Of a DNA stretch of 20,408 nucleotides, positions 1 through 8,654 are shown piece after piece. A program made the translations under genes and the position numbers. Below the pieces are notes generated by a model. It was given only the letters and a program-made list of their open reading frames with translations. It had not been told where the DNA came from and made no database searches. Position 1 is the first letter of the stretch; every line of letters begins with the position of its first letter. Location of the stretch: contig JALLON010000015.1 of NCBI GenBank assembly GCA_027717925.1, positions 1 through 20,408 of the forward strand, read 5' to 3'. Source of the DNA: Acidobacteria bacterium AH-259-G07 (GTDB lineage Bacteria > Acidobacteriota > UBA6911 > RPQK01 > JADFOI01).

Positions 1-730
1 GCAGCAGATCGGCAGTCGACCTCTGGGTTTGCTGCAACAGCGCTTCGTAGGTCAACAGCCACATATTGCCTGTATAACCGAGAAGTATGGAAAACTCTGT
101 CCGGATTCGCTCAGTATACTCTCTCACCTCCCAATCTTCGATGTCTTCGTTGCTTATGCTCAATTTACGCAGTTGATCAAAATGAAGGGAGACCATCCGA
201 TCCCGCGGATCACGTAGTATACAGATCTTGTTGACCTGAGGACACAGCTTATCTATCAGATCCAGGTAGAAAACATACTCCGGCGTCTTATCACCAACTA
301 AGCGCTTGACCCTTTGGCGTTGGACAAAGGCGTTATAGCGACGACGAAATAAATCGAGTAGCTCATTCCGCTCAATCTGGTCAATGAGGGGAACCAAATC
401 CATGAAAAAGCCGTCATGCTTGTGAGTGAACACGCTAGTAGACCAGGCACGCTTTGTGTCAATTTGCCCAAGCGTATCGAAAAAGTGTCCTTCCTTAACC
501 CCCGCCGCTCCGCCCGGCCGATTTGGGAAAGAAGTGATCTCGGGATGACTATCTAACAAAGCAGTCAGCCAGTACGTGCCACATTTTTGCAAACCAATAA
601 TCAGAAAATCGGGTGGTCTATCTGAGTACCATCGCTGAGGCCACATTCCGACGCTCAGATGATGAAGCGCCTTGTTTAAGCCTAACTTATAATAAGGATA
701 TCTCAACAATTTCTTAGTAAATCCCCTCAC
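1..730 (-). CDS. Sulfotransferase family protein, C-terminus cut by window edge
   Basis: The minus strand is open from a GTG at 730 to the window edge, giving 243 residues without a stop. Residues 46-55 (GLQKCGTYWL) match the 5'-phosphosulfate loop of PAPS-dependent sulfotransferases. Residues 169-184 contain ILRDPRDRMVSLHF, the usual 3'-phosphate-binding strand with its Arg and Ser. Such enzymes move sulfate from PAPS to a hydroxyl, here plausibly on a sugar of the surface glycan, but the acceptor is not shown by the sequence. The GTG lies six bases after the TGA of the upstream deacetylase, which suggests co-transcription. The ATG at residue 29 is a less likely start because it would leave very little before the P-loop. 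The family call is firm; the substrate is unknown. Confidence 0.85.
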   Translation of the reverse strand, partial: MRGFTKKLLRYPYYKLGLNKALHHLSVGMWPQRWYSDRPPDFLIIGLQKCGTYWLTALLDSHPEITSFPNRPGGAAGVKEGHFFDTLGQIDTKRAWSTSVFTHKHDGFFMDLVPLIDQIERNELLDLFRRRYNAFVQRQRVKRLVGDKTPEYVFYLDLIDKLCPQVNKICILRDPRDRMVSLHFDQLRKLSISNEDIEDWEVREYTERIRTEFSILLGYTGNMWLLTYEALLQQTQRSTADLL

Positions 731-736
731 AGCCCT

Positions 737-1654
737 TCAACGAATTTGTCCGTAGATCTGCTGAAGGTCGCCTGCACCATAATAGTGTGCTAGCAGCTCT
801 AAATATTCCGAAAGAGGCACCACAAAAAAGAGTTCAACATACAGGGGCACCTTCTCGAAACCACTTGCACCTTTACAATAAAGGGTATGGGCTGCATTCA
901 TCCCCTTCGATTGATGTGCGTAGTCAAATATACAGTTCTGTGATTCCCACATTTGCATTAATTCATATTTCCGATCCATAACATCGGTGATATCAACCGC
1001 AACGTTGGGGCAGATCATCGTTGTAATCTCGTAAGCCCAGACTTCTGCCGCTGGCAGCACTGATATCTGACTCGCCATGCACAACAAATGATTGACCTTT
1101 CGATGATCGTTGGGGTCTTCCAAAAAGAATGGGACAAAGAGAGTATCCGGGCTGTATTCGTGAATATGCTTAGCCATTATCCCGGCGTTCTCTTCACTCA
1201 ACTCGATCTCACCGCACGGGAAATCCAAGAAAATAGGCGCGGGGCTACCCAACGCTGACCACACCCTCCTCGCCTCCTCCCTTCGCAGCCCAACCGCTTC
1301 CTTTATCGTATGGCCTGGAACACCGGTTGCTCCGTCCGTTACGTAGATGCACTGAACCGACTTCCCTTCTTGTATACTGCGCAGAAAAACTCCACCTGCC
1401 CCAATGATTTCATCGTCCTGATGAGGAGCAAAGACCAGTAAGCGTTTACCCTGTGGGCAGGGCAGAAAGGAAGGTCGTAATGCACGGCGAAAACGATTTG
1501 TAGACAGCACCTGAATAGCTAGTTCGAAATCGGTCGTTCGCTTCAAAAGTTGCGCCAGCGCGAATCCCTTACTCCAATACTCCAATGCCGAACGGCGAAC
1601 CAAAGAAAGACAAATCCTTCTCGATTTTCTACGAAACCACTGATTTAACCTCAT
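737..1654 (-). CDS. PIG-L / LmbE family N-deacetylase
   Basis: This is a zinc-dependent deacetylase-like protein of about 305 residues. The hallmark stretch LLVFAPHQDDEIIGAGG lies near residues 72-88 counted from the ATG at 1654; it is the family's (P/A)HPDDE motif with Gln in place of Pro. A second metal site, DPNDHRKVNH, follows about 100 residues later. The family removes acetyl groups from N-acetylglucosamine-type sugars or other amides, as in GlcNAc-PI and mycothiol synthesis. In a polysaccharide locus it probably trims an N-acyl group from a sugar or intermediate (inference). The reading frame can also start at a TTG at 1675; neither start has a convincing ribosome site. It is followed immediately by the sulfotransferase, so the two probably form a tailoring pair. 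Confidence 0.85.
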   Translation of the reverse strand: MRLNQWFRRKSRRICLSLVRRSALEYWSKGFALAQLLKRTTDFELAIQVLSTNRFRRALRPSFLPCPQGKRLLVFAPHQDDEIIGAGGVFLRSIQEGKSVQCIYVTDGATGVPGHTIKEAVGLRREEARRVWSALGSPAPIFLDFPCGEIELSEENAGIMAKHIHEYSPDTLFVPFFLEDPNDHRKVNHLLCMASQISVLPAAEVWAYEITTMICPNVAVDITDVMDRKYELMQMWESQNCIFDYAHQSKGMNAAHTLYCKGASGFEKVPLYVELFFVVPLSEYLELLAHYYGAGDLQQIYGQIR

Positions 1655-1873
1655 TGTTGCAGAGGAACACGCCAAGTCCTTTGCTCAAGAGCAGACCCTT
1701 TTGGTTTGAGCGCACAAGCTTTCAGTGAATAAGAGTCAAGACGTTAGGTGTACTAAGCGTTATTGACGGTGACAAAGTACGTCAGGGATGTGAGACATGA
1801 CAATATAGGTTATTCTGTCTTTGAGCCCAATTACGGGGTTTATCTGATTCAAAACTTTCTTTGTATGCAAATC
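1655..1873. other. Intergenic stretch with no recognisable gene
   Basis: About 220 bases lie between the deacetylase start and the end of the degraded Wzt-like fragment. I see no conserved coding frame, RNA gene or clear promoter. It may be non-functional sequence left by the same decay that broke the neighbouring ATPase gene. Confidence 0.4.
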
Positions 1874-2318
1874 TTATGGGCTGCGAGGCGCTCTTTTGAA
1901 TCCACACTGTGCTATTACGTTCCAACTATGATCCACAAGAACAGGACCTCCCTGGCGACTTGGAAGATCTCCGATGCCAAAGAAGTCGGCCTCCGCCACC
2001 GGTAACCTCACAAGATTGTCGCACCGCGAGACAATATCATTCTCGATATTGCACAAGAATCCAACTGAATACTCACCGGGGAGTAAAGGCAACCTGGGGA
2101 TCGTACAGAGCAAAGTTCCCTTAGCCGGTAAGGTAGAAAATTCTGACCCCGATCTCTTAGAAAAACATGAGAATAACGGATTACCGTTTTGATCATAAAA
2201 GGACAAGCGGATAACTACGTCTCGCAGATCACTCTGGTACGCTGTTGCGCGTCTAGGGCGACTTGAAGCTCCTGATCATACGTTCTTTCCCTGTCAGTTC
2301 GGGATGGAATCCCGTTCC
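1874..2318 (-). pseudogene. Remnant of a second Wzt-type ABC transporter ATPase
   Basis: The minus strand from about 2260 down to a TAA at 1874 encodes the end of a Wzt-type carbohydrate-binding domain. Recognisable features are DVVIRLSFYDQNGNPLF, PRLPLLPGEYSV, ADFFGIGDLP and a closing LVDHSWNV. Upstream, in a different frame, positions 2283-2318 encode GTGFHPELTGKE, which matches the conserved post-Walker-A segment GTGFHSELTGRE in the intact Wzt at 3523-4821. Walker A, the ABC signature and Walker B are all missing. The simplest reading is an old Wzt gene that lost most of its ATPase domain by deletion and then frameshifted. A 110-residue frame starting at a TTG (2206) could still be translated, but it would be a lone binding domain. 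Its sequence differs clearly from the intact Wzt's C-terminus, so it probably recognised another glycan. Confidence 0.75.
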
Positions 2319-2340
2319 GGCTGGTCCATGCCTCCTATGA

Positions 2341-3303
2341 CTAACTTAGTGCAAACTTGGCGGCTTCAGTTAATTGGCACTCACCACTATCCCAATCCAC
2401 GGTGAACCGACGCGGCCACAGTGATGCTGGTGTCAAGAAGCACCACATCGCGAGAACTCGCTCTTGCTCGGTTGCGTAGCCACCTCGATGCAACCCGCTC
2501 GTGTCGCAAAACACAAATGTGCCTGTCGACCCAGAACAGGTAATCCATTCAGAGCGGGGGATCTTTGCTTCAAGTTCTCCCTCTGACGGAATAGGCTGTC
2601 CTGTCGGACCGCTAGTTCGCCAAAGGTGCCGGTATGGCCCCCCAGTACAACTTCCAGGAATGTATTGTAAGGGTCCCGCTGTGTGAGCCACTTCTGAGAA
2701 ATAGAGAAAGACTTTTACCATCTTCCTGTCCTCAGGGTCTCGATGCCAGCGTTGAGACCCAGTGCGCGATCGTTCTATGCCCAGTGGGATCGTGTACCAA
2801 AGGTCAATACTCATTAGCCTCGCCCACAGACCAAGGTAGGTGTTTACTACGTCGAGTATCCGGCCGTCTATACCAAGCTGTAGCCAGGGGTCGTCGAGCG
2901 CGATGATTGGGCTTTCAGGAAATAGTCTTACAAGATATTCTTTCCAAGTTGTCTTTTCAAAATTAGTGTGATACGCCTGTATCTTCTTTTCAACGGCCTC
3001 GCTATTGACAAAACCGTCAGCAGCTTCACGCATCGAGTCCCATCGCTCATGGTCCCCGAACAACTCATCAAAATGCATAAAAGAGATGCCACGCGTCGTG
3101 AGTTGTTGGACAACCTTAAGCTGAGACTCACTCAGGAGTGGCGCTTTAGCTTCGAACATTCGTTTGCTTGGCGGATTACGCAGGTAATTCCAAAAAAGAG
3201 GGTACTTCACGTTTAGCCAAGGGTCGTGACACCGTCTAGCAAAACGACCAAGGTAAGGGATTCTCATTAAACTAGTTATCAACGTAGACCGCTTTACCGG
3301 CAT
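2341..3303 (-). CDS. PhyH-type Fe(II)/2-oxoglutarate dioxygenase
   Basis: This 320-residue protein belongs to the phytanoyl-CoA dioxygenase family. Iron ligands are visible as H187-x-D189 in QRWHRDPED and as the distal His272 in DTSGLHRGG. Arg282 in the following strand would bind 2-oxoglutarate. Between them lies the typical PLQYIPGS turn. The enzyme should hydroxylate, or otherwise oxidise, an aliphatic carbon using O2 and 2-oxoglutarate in the cytoplasm. In this setting a sugar or lipid-linked intermediate is a plausible substrate, but this is inference. The ATG at 3303 has an AAGG eight bases upstream. It is separated from wzt by a 219-base gap with inverted repeats and may have its own promoter. 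Confidence 0.85.
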   Translation of the reverse strand: MPVKRSTLITSLMRIPYLGRFARRCHDPWLNVKYPLFWNYLRNPPSKRMFEAKAPLLSESQLKVVQQLTTRGISFMHFDELFGDHERWDSMREAADGFVNSEAVEKKIQAYHTNFEKTTWKEYLVRLFPESPIIALDDPWLQLGIDGRILDVVNTYLGLWARLMSIDLWYTIPLGIERSRTGSQRWHRDPEDRKMVKVFLYFSEVAHTAGPLQYIPGSCTGGPYRHLWRTSGPTGQPIPSEGELEAKIPRSEWITCSGSTGTFVFCDTSGLHRGGYATEQERVLAMWCFLTPASLWPRRFTVDWDSGECQLTEAAKFALS

Positions 3304-3320
3304 GATCTATACCTTACAAT

Positions 3321-3355
3321 GTACTGGCATATTAGTACCTCTCAATTCGATTGAG
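3321..3355. promoter_or_regulatory. Two adjacent inverted repeats upstream of the dioxygenase
   Basis: GTACT at 3321-3325 is repeated inverted as AGTAC at 3334-3338. Next to it, CTCAAT (3341-3346) and ATTGAG (3350-3355) form a perfect six-base dyad around TCG. Both lie in the leader just before the dioxygenase start at 3303. They could be operator half-sites or small hairpins in the mRNA leader; short dyads also occur by chance. Confidence 0.25.
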
Positions 3356-3474
3356 TAGACACCACACCTTCAGCAAGCTAAGAAAGCGATCTTAAAGGCA
3401 ACTATCAACATGGGACTATATAGGTCAGTCGGGGTGTAATGCACTAGGAGTTCTAAGGCTCGGTGAGACTAGCA

Positions 3475-3490
3475 TAAAGACTTTGTCTTC
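3475..3490 (-). terminator. Weak hairpin downstream of wzt
   Basis: AAGAC at 3477-3481 and GTCTT at 3485-3489 form a five-base stem around TTT. On the minus strand the stem is followed by TTTAT, some 35 bases after the wzt stop. The stem is short and AT-rich, so this is only a weak candidate for the end of the long minus-strand operon. Confidence 0.2.
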
Positions 3491-3522
3491 TCAGTGGGCA
3501 TGGCTCTTCACCCCTAAGCGGT

Positions 3523-4821
3523 TCAGGTTTCGGCCTCTTCAAGCTCTTTCAACATCCACTCATGAGGCGCGATTATGTTACCAAATTTGTGGCTTGCGTA
3601 CCTGTTTACGCCGCTATCCACACTGTCTCCTACATCAAAACTGGCTGAGGCTGCCATATAGCCACCTCCCGTTTCGTGATCAATTAGCTTTATATCCACT
3701 CGGTACCTCCCGGGAACCAAAGGTAAGGAATCAATCTTACAAATAACCCTGCCCCGAGGAGGTGCATCGTAAAAGTCCGAACGCTTCATATTTGTGCTGC
3801 AGAAAAACACGCCAGAATCTAGAATATCCTTTACTGCAATCCCAACGTACAATCTTCCGACTCGTTTTCTTGCGCGTCCAGCATAATCGATAAGGAATTC
3901 GGCACCCACACCTGTCCGCGGATGTCCGCCTTTGGCATCAATGGCCCTGGCCTGAAAGCCCACGATGCGCACGTCCTTATCTCTAGAACCCTCATATTCC
4001 TCCACTTGGCTTGTGAAGGCCGAATCTTTCTTGTAAGCAAAGGTGAGATATTCATGCACAACCTTCTCCACTGAGCCCGATAATTCGATATGACCTTGGT
4101 TAAGCATAATCGCACGCGAGCACAGGTTGCGTATAGCTCCCATCCGGTGACTCACAAATAAGACTGTCCGCCCTTCTTTGGCTACATCCTCCATCTTTCC
4201 CAAACATTTTTTCTGAAACGCCACATCACCCACCGCCAGCACCTCATCTACCAGCAGAATCTCTGGCTCGAGATGTGCGGCCACGGCAAAGGCCAGGCGG
4301 ACATACATACCACTGGAATAAAACTTAACCGGCGTATCCATAAATTTCTCGATTTCAGCAAAAGCCACAATTTCGTCAAACTTTTGATCGATCTCGAACT
4401 TTCTCATTCCCAGGATTGCGCCGTTTAAATAAATATTTTCTCTTCCTGTAAGTTCCGAGTGGAATCCTGTTCCCACTTCCAAAAGGGCACCGACTCGACC
4501 ATAGATTCGCACTTTACCTTCTGTGGGTTCCGTAATTCGTGAAAGGATCTTTAAAAGAGTAGTTTTCCCCGCCCCGTTCTGTCCAATAATCCCTACTACT
4601 TCTCCCTTATTAACTTCAAAAGAGATTGTCTTTAAGGCCCAGATGGATTCTTGAAGGTTCGCAGCGCCATAAGCATGACCTTTCATTAGAGCTTTAGCTT
4701 TTTTGAATGGCGATGAAACCGCCGAAACTATGGTATCTCTTAAAGTGCTATAGGCCACATTAGTTTGGCCAATAAAATACTCTTTGGATAGGCTTTCGGC
4801 TTTTATCGCAATATCGCTCAT
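3523..4821 (-). CDS. wzt: Polysaccharide ABC transporter ATPase with C-terminal glycan-binding domain (Wzt)
   Basis: This 432-residue ATPase powers export of a finished, lipid-linked glycan across the inner membrane together with Wzm. Residues 80-88 (GQNGAGKTT) are Walker A. GTGFHSELTGREN at 118-129 is typical of the Wzt/TagH group. YSSGMYVRLAF near 168 is the ABC signature, ILLVDE at 188-193 is Walker B and H225 is the switch His. Residues from about 270 to the end form the extra beta-sandwich domain, with PLVPGRYRVDIKL, that in O9a-type systems binds the capped glycan end and sets specificity. The ATG at 4821 is six bases after the wzm stop. No polymerase or flippase of the Wzy/Wzx route is visible, which fits the ABC-dependent route. 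Confidence 0.93.
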   Translation of the reverse strand: MSDIAIKAESLSKEYFIGQTNVAYSTLRDTIVSAVSSPFKKAKALMKGHAYGAANLQESIWALKTISFEVNKGEVVGIIGQNGAGKTTLLKILSRITEPTEGKVRIYGRVGALLEVGTGFHSELTGRENIYLNGAILGMRKFEIDQKFDEIVAFAEIEKFMDTPVKFYSSGMYVRLAFAVAAHLEPEILLVDEVLAVGDVAFQKKCLGKMEDVAKEGRTVLFVSHRMGAIRNLCSRAIMLNQGHIELSGSVEKVVHEYLTFAYKKDSAFTSQVEEYEGSRDKDVRIVGFQARAIDAKGGHPRTGVGAEFLIDYAGRARKRVGRLYVGIAVKDILDSGVFFCSTNMKRSDFYDAPPRGRVICKIDSLPLVPGRYRVDIKLIDHETGGGYMAASASFDVGDSVDSGVNRYASHKFGNIIAPHEWMLKELEEAET

Positions 4822-4827
4822 GTGCTT

Positions 4828-5757
4828 TTACACCACGTCTGCAAATGTCTTTTCCAATCGCTTAAAATAAAACACTCCTGACACGAACAAGCTCGTGGCA
4901 ACTATGGTACTTGTCAAAAGGATTGAAGCGGGATTTGTCGCGGTACCCAGTAAAGACCACCTGAATCCTTCCACCACACCAGCCATGGGGTTAAGTCCCA
5001 CCAACCAACCGGGCAAGCCCACTTCCTCTAATAAAGAAACAACTCTACTGGTGGGATAAATAACCGGCGTGAGGAAGAGCCAAATCTGGACAAAGAAGGG
5101 TAACGCATATCTGATATCTCTAAACTGAACGTTTAAGGCCGAAAACCACAGCCCGACACCAACAGATGTAATAAGTGCAAGTACCAACAACAGTGGAAAT
5201 AGAACAATAGGGGCGCTGGGGGTAAGCTGATACCATGCCATCATCCCTAAAAGTACGGTAAACGCGAGCAGAAAGTCGACCACACCCGCTAAAACTGAGG
5301 AAAGTGGAATAATAAGGCGAGGAAAGTAGACTTTTCGAATCAAATTGGCAGACGAAACCAGACTATTGGACGATTGAGTAAGTCCCTGTGCGAAAAAAGT
5401 CCAGGGTAGTAAGCCTGCATAGGAAAAGATGGGATAGGGCAATCCGTCGGATCCTATTTTTGCCATTTTGCCAAAAAAGATGGTAAAGACCACCATGGTT
5501 AGAAAAGGCTGTAAGATCGCCCATGCTGCGCCTAGAACCGTCTGCTTGTAACGGACTTTTACATCTCGCCACACCAGAAAATACAGGAGCTCCCGGTACT
5601 CCCAGATATCCTGCAATTTGAGACCAACCCAGCCCCGGGAGGGTTCCAGGATAATCACAGGTTGGGGCCTCGAGTCCGAGAAGTCAGATGGTGCTCGATG
5701 CGCTGGGGTCAATGGTTTCCCTCGCGACTTGTCAAAAAGATTTGCTTTCAGCGCCAT
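4828..5757 (-). CDS. wzm: Polysaccharide ABC transporter permease (Wzm)
   Basis: This is an ABC-2 type integral membrane protein of about 309 residues with some six hydrophobic segments. The N-terminal cytoplasmic part has YRELLYFLVWRDVKVRYKQT, the hallmark of O-antigen and teichoic acid exporters, followed by LGAAWAILQPFLTMVVFTI as the first membrane helix. NVQFRDIRYALPFFVQIWLF and a loop with LNPMAGVVEGFRW are also family signatures. It pairs with the adjacent Wzt to form the export channel. The start is uncertain: ATG at 5757 is chosen, but a GTG at 5778 would add seven residues. Either start overlaps the end of the frameshifted SDR, so the two genes are translationally linked. Confidence 0.92.
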   Translation of the reverse strand: MALKANLFDKSRGKPLTPAHRAPSDFSDSRPQPVIILEPSRGWVGLKLQDIWEYRELLYFLVWRDVKVRYKQTVLGAAWAILQPFLTMVVFTIFFGKMAKIGSDGLPYPIFSYAGLLPWTFFAQGLTQSSNSLVSSANLIRKVYFPRLIIPLSSVLAGVVDFLLAFTVLLGMMAWYQLTPSAPIVLFPLLLVLALITSVGVGLWFSALNVQFRDIRYALPFFVQIWLFLTPVIYPTSRVVSLLEEVGLPGWLVGLNPMAGVVEGFRWSLLGTATNPASILLTSTIVATSLFVSGVFYFKRLEKTFADVV

Positions 5758-6515
5758 CCACAGAGACGCACGCACCACTCACAAAACTAGCTTGTTCCGA
5801 ACACAGAAAGGCAGCGACAGCTGCCACCTCTTCAGGGGTTCCTACGCGCCCCAAAGGGAAATCTCGATCCACTTTCTGCTGAAATTTATTAGGTTCGTTC
5901 TTTTTGAAGCTTTTCCACGGACTTCCCTCTGTTAGGATCGCTCCAGGGGCAACGGTGTTGAAGGTGATACCCGATCGGGCCAGCTCATGATTCATGCCCA
6001 TGGTTTTCATGAAACTAATCTCCGCACTCTTAGACAGGGTGTACCAGGGGGGGGCCACCCCCCTCTTTTCCGAATTTTGAAGCGATCGTGACGACCCTGC
6101 CCCACTGCTGTGTCTTCATGTATGGGATCACCAACCGGGTAAAGCGGACCGCCGCAAAAAGATTCAGGCTAAGGACATTTTCCCAATGGGATTCAGGGAC
6201 TTCCTCAACAGGCTCTACCAAAATTTTGATTTCTCCCCCAACATTGTTGACAAGGATATGAATCGTTTTGAAGTGATCGATAACGCATTCTACAACTTTT
6301 TGTATTTCGTCTGGACGAGTCAAATCCGCGCTGACACCTATGGCATCTTTCCCTTCTTGTCGTAATTCCTTCACCGTCCTCTTAAGCGGCTCAGGTTTCC
6401 GAGCACAGATCCCCACATGGCATCCCTCCCGGGCCAAGGCGAAGGCAATGGCCCGACCGATTCCCCGGCTTCCTCCGCTCACCAGTGCGATCTTGTTTTT
6501 GAGTCCTAGCTCCAA
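5732..6515 (-). pseudogene. Short-chain dehydrogenase/reductase, frameshifted in a run of eight C
   Basis: Two overlapping frames together make one complete SDR of about 260 residues. The first half (6515 to about 6050) has the cofactor motif SGGSRGIG, NNVGG and the catalytic Ser strand VVTIAS. The second half continues with WYTLSK, giving the catalytic Tyr and Lys, and ends with VSVDGA like FabG-type enzymes. The frame changes at positions 6047-6054, where the minus strand reads eight C. Seven would restore GGGPPWYTLSK. It is therefore either a recent one-base mutation, a slippage-controlled gene or a sequencing error. The likely start is TTG at 6515 (MELGLKNK after initiation). Between the TPP enzyme and Wzm, it could reduce a keto group made by that enzyme, as YerF does in yersiniose synthesis (inference). 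Confidence 0.8.
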
Positions 6516-6634
6516 GGAAGCATACCGTGCTAAACAGGTTTGGGTCTGTCAGCCTTGTCGATGGGTCGTCGATCGCCATTGCGAACAGGCCAGAAAAGAC
6601 CTCCAGCGATATGACGCCAATTTATGCAAACAGA

Positions 6635-7696
6635 TTAGAACGGACCTTTAAATTCTTTGTATTGACTGGCCTTGTGCTCCTCTGAAGGTAACTCTTTACC
6701 GTGGTCACTGGTCTCGAAAACAAGCGTATAGATGGCATGAACAACGTCTCCGAAGTCCGGGTAAAAATATTTCTCAAGGGCCTTGGCAGTGGGACAGGTG
6801 GTTGGTGCCATAGAAAGATTGATCACTGGTCTGCTTAACATGGAAGGGTCCGCCGATGCGACAATTCTGGAAACTTCGGCGCATACGCCGAAGGGGGCCC
6901 AACCAGTATCGGCGACAATGAGCTTCCCAGTGTTTTTCACACTGCGAAGGATGAGTTCGACATCAGGATGACTCACACAGTGAAGATCGATAATTTCGAC
7001 CTCGATCGCTTCATGTTTCTTTACGAAGTCGGCGGCCCTTTTTGCCTCATGAACCATTAGTGAAGTGGCAGTAACGGTGACATCACTGCCTTCTTTCACC
7101 AGGAAGGACGTCAGTGGATTGATGATCTCTTCAGATTTCGGTTCTACTGTAAAACTGTATTCATAGAGGAGCCGGTGTTCCAGTGACAGCACCGGTGAGC
7201 GGTAATGATTAACGACATAGTCATAGGTGCTGATAACGCTCTTAGCGTTACTCGGCATTACGACCGTCAATCCCGGGATATGGGCAAACAGCGCCTGTAG
7301 ACTCTGTGAATGTGTCCCACCTTGTCCCCAGCTTCGGCCGATGACCGCCCGAACCAACATGGGCACCTCAAATAAGCCTCCGTACATATATTTATATTTC
7401 GCGACGCAATTAATCAGCTGGTTCATGGCCAAAGGCAGGAAATCGTTGCGGATATGAATGTGGATTGGATAAAGGCCTCTCAAGCTGGCACCAAGCGCAA
7501 ACCCTGTCATAGCTTCCTCGCAAATGGGGGTATTGAAGACACGATCCCCCCCGAACTCCCCCTCCAGACCAAGGGTGGTTCCAAAGATCCCGGTATGGTC
7601 GGTGACACCGAGTCCGAAGATGAAGCTATTACAGTTCTTTTCCAGGGCACTCCTCATGCTCTGGTGCAAAGCTTCGCGATAAGTGATGAATCGCAT
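6635..7696 (-). CDS. TPP-dependent enzyme, E1 beta-like subunit
   Basis: This 353-residue protein matches the beta subunit of pyruvate, acetoin and branched-chain 2-oxoacid dehydrogenase E1 components. Visible landmarks are the PICEEAMTGFALGAS region, whose Glu near residue 60 activates TPP, and IRNDFLPLAMNQLINCVAKY. The GGTHSQS loop around residue 126-132 and a C-terminal transketolase-like domain with LIVADTG follow. Its ATG at 7696 shares one base with the TAA of the alpha subunit (TAATG), so both are made in equal amounts. No E2 lipoyl acyltransferase or E3 flavoprotein is present in the window. That argues against a catabolic dehydrogenase and for a carboligase-like role on a sugar, as proposed for AviB1/AviB2-type pairs (inference). 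Confidence 0.88.
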   Translation of the reverse strand: MRFITYREALHQSMRSALEKNCNSFIFGLGVTDHTGIFGTTLGLEGEFGGDRVFNTPICEEAMTGFALGASLRGLYPIHIHIRNDFLPLAMNQLINCVAKYKYMYGGLFEVPMLVRAVIGRSWGQGGTHSQSLQALFAHIPGLTVVMPSNAKSVISTYDYVVNHYRSPVLSLEHRLLYEYSFTVEPKSEEIINPLTSFLVKEGSDVTVTATSLMVHEAKRAADFVKKHEAIEVEIIDLHCVSHPDVELILRSVKNTGKLIVADTGWAPFGVCAEVSRIVASADPSMLSRPVINLSMAPTTCPTAKALEKYFYPDFGDVVHAIYTLVFETSDHGKELPSEEHKASQYKEFKGPF

Positions 7697-8622
7697 TAGA
7701 AAACATCCGTCAAGAGCTCTTCCTTGGGAGGGTCTGGGCTAAGCTCTGCAAACTCTACGGCCTCGCTTATTTCCTTTTCGATTTGGGGCTGAAACTCATC
7801 GACCAGTTCTTTATTGACAATTAAAGGGTCTCTGGCACGCCACGTTTCGTATTCTTCGATGGTTCTATAACCTTTGTCATAATCGAGACCCACACCAACA
7901 TGCTCATAGTATCGACAAGTCTTTATCTCGAATATCGCTGGTGTCAACAGCTGTCTAATGGAGCTCAGAATCTGTTCTGAGCGGTTCCATACCAACTCCA
8001 GATTGAAGCCATCGTCGACTAAGTAATAGGGGATTCCATAGGCGCTAGTCAAAGCTTCAAGACTATAGGACTGTCGTTCCTCCAGCAGCGCATGAATTGC
8101 AAGGCCGTTATTCTCGATCACAAAGAGTACCGGCAGCTTCTTTAAAGAGGCCAAGTTGAGACATTCATGAAACACGCCTTCTTCTGTCGCACCATCGCCG
8201 GAAATAACTACGCTTACCAAACCATTGTTTTTTAATTTGTTGGCGTAGGCAGCACCAAGGGCGTGCGGAAAAACCGTACCCACTATGGCTGAGGCACCAA
8301 ATAGCCCAACTTCGGGAGAACAGAGGTGCATAGATCCAGCCCTACCCTTCGCCATACCGGTTTTTTTGCCGTACAGCTCTGCAAACATCTTTCTCAAATC
8401 GCCGCCTTTTGCCAAGTAAGCAGCGTGGCTTCTGTAAGAACAGAAGATGACATCGTCTTTCTTCAGGTGGTAAATAAGGGCGACGACGTGATGCTCCTGA
8501 CCTATGGAAAGATGAACCGGACTCTGAATTTTATCTGAGGGATACAACTGAATAATCTTTTCCTCCACCATTCGAATCCGAAGCGCATCGTAGAACAACT
8601 TCTCGTAAGTTTTCCTATCCAC
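7696..8622 (-). CDS. TPP-dependent enzyme, E1 alpha-like subunit
   Basis: This is an alpha subunit of a TPP-dependent E1-type enzyme, about 308 residues from the chosen start. SGDGATEEGVFHECLN with downstream ENN is the TPP/Mg binding motif (GDG at about 142, NN at about 171). HLSIGQE, YRSHAAYLAKGGD and GRAGSMHL are also family landmarks. HVGVGLDYDKGYRTIEEY replaces the usual GHSMSDP loop, so it keeps the His but differs around it. The start at GTG 8622 follows AAAGGA by seven bases; a longer frame to 8736 would overlap the preceding gene heavily. With its beta partner it should decarboxylate a 2-oxoacid and pass the two-carbon unit to an acceptor. The acceptor here is unknown. Confidence 0.87.
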   Translation of the reverse strand: MDRKTYEKLFYDALRIRMVEEKIIQLYPSDKIQSPVHLSIGQEHHVVALIYHLKKDDVIFCSYRSHAAYLAKGGDLRKMFAELYGKKTGMAKGRAGSMHLCSPEVGLFGASAIVGTVFPHALGAAYANKLKNNGLVSVVISGDGATEEGVFHECLNLASLKKLPVLFVIENNGLAIHALLEERQSYSLEALTSAYGIPYYLVDDGFNLELVWNRSEQILSSIRQLLTPAIFEIKTCRYYEHVGVGLDYDKGYRTIEEYETWRARDPLIVNKELVDEFQPQIEKEISEAVEFAELSPDPPKEELLTDVF

Positions 8623-8654
8623 ACTACGGTCCTTTTTCCCCCTGGTATCTCCCG

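Noticed and set aside
1763..2005. Plus-strand 80-codon frame in the gap before the Wzt relic
   Set aside because: No recognisable protein features, no ribosome site, and it overlaps the relic on the opposite strand.
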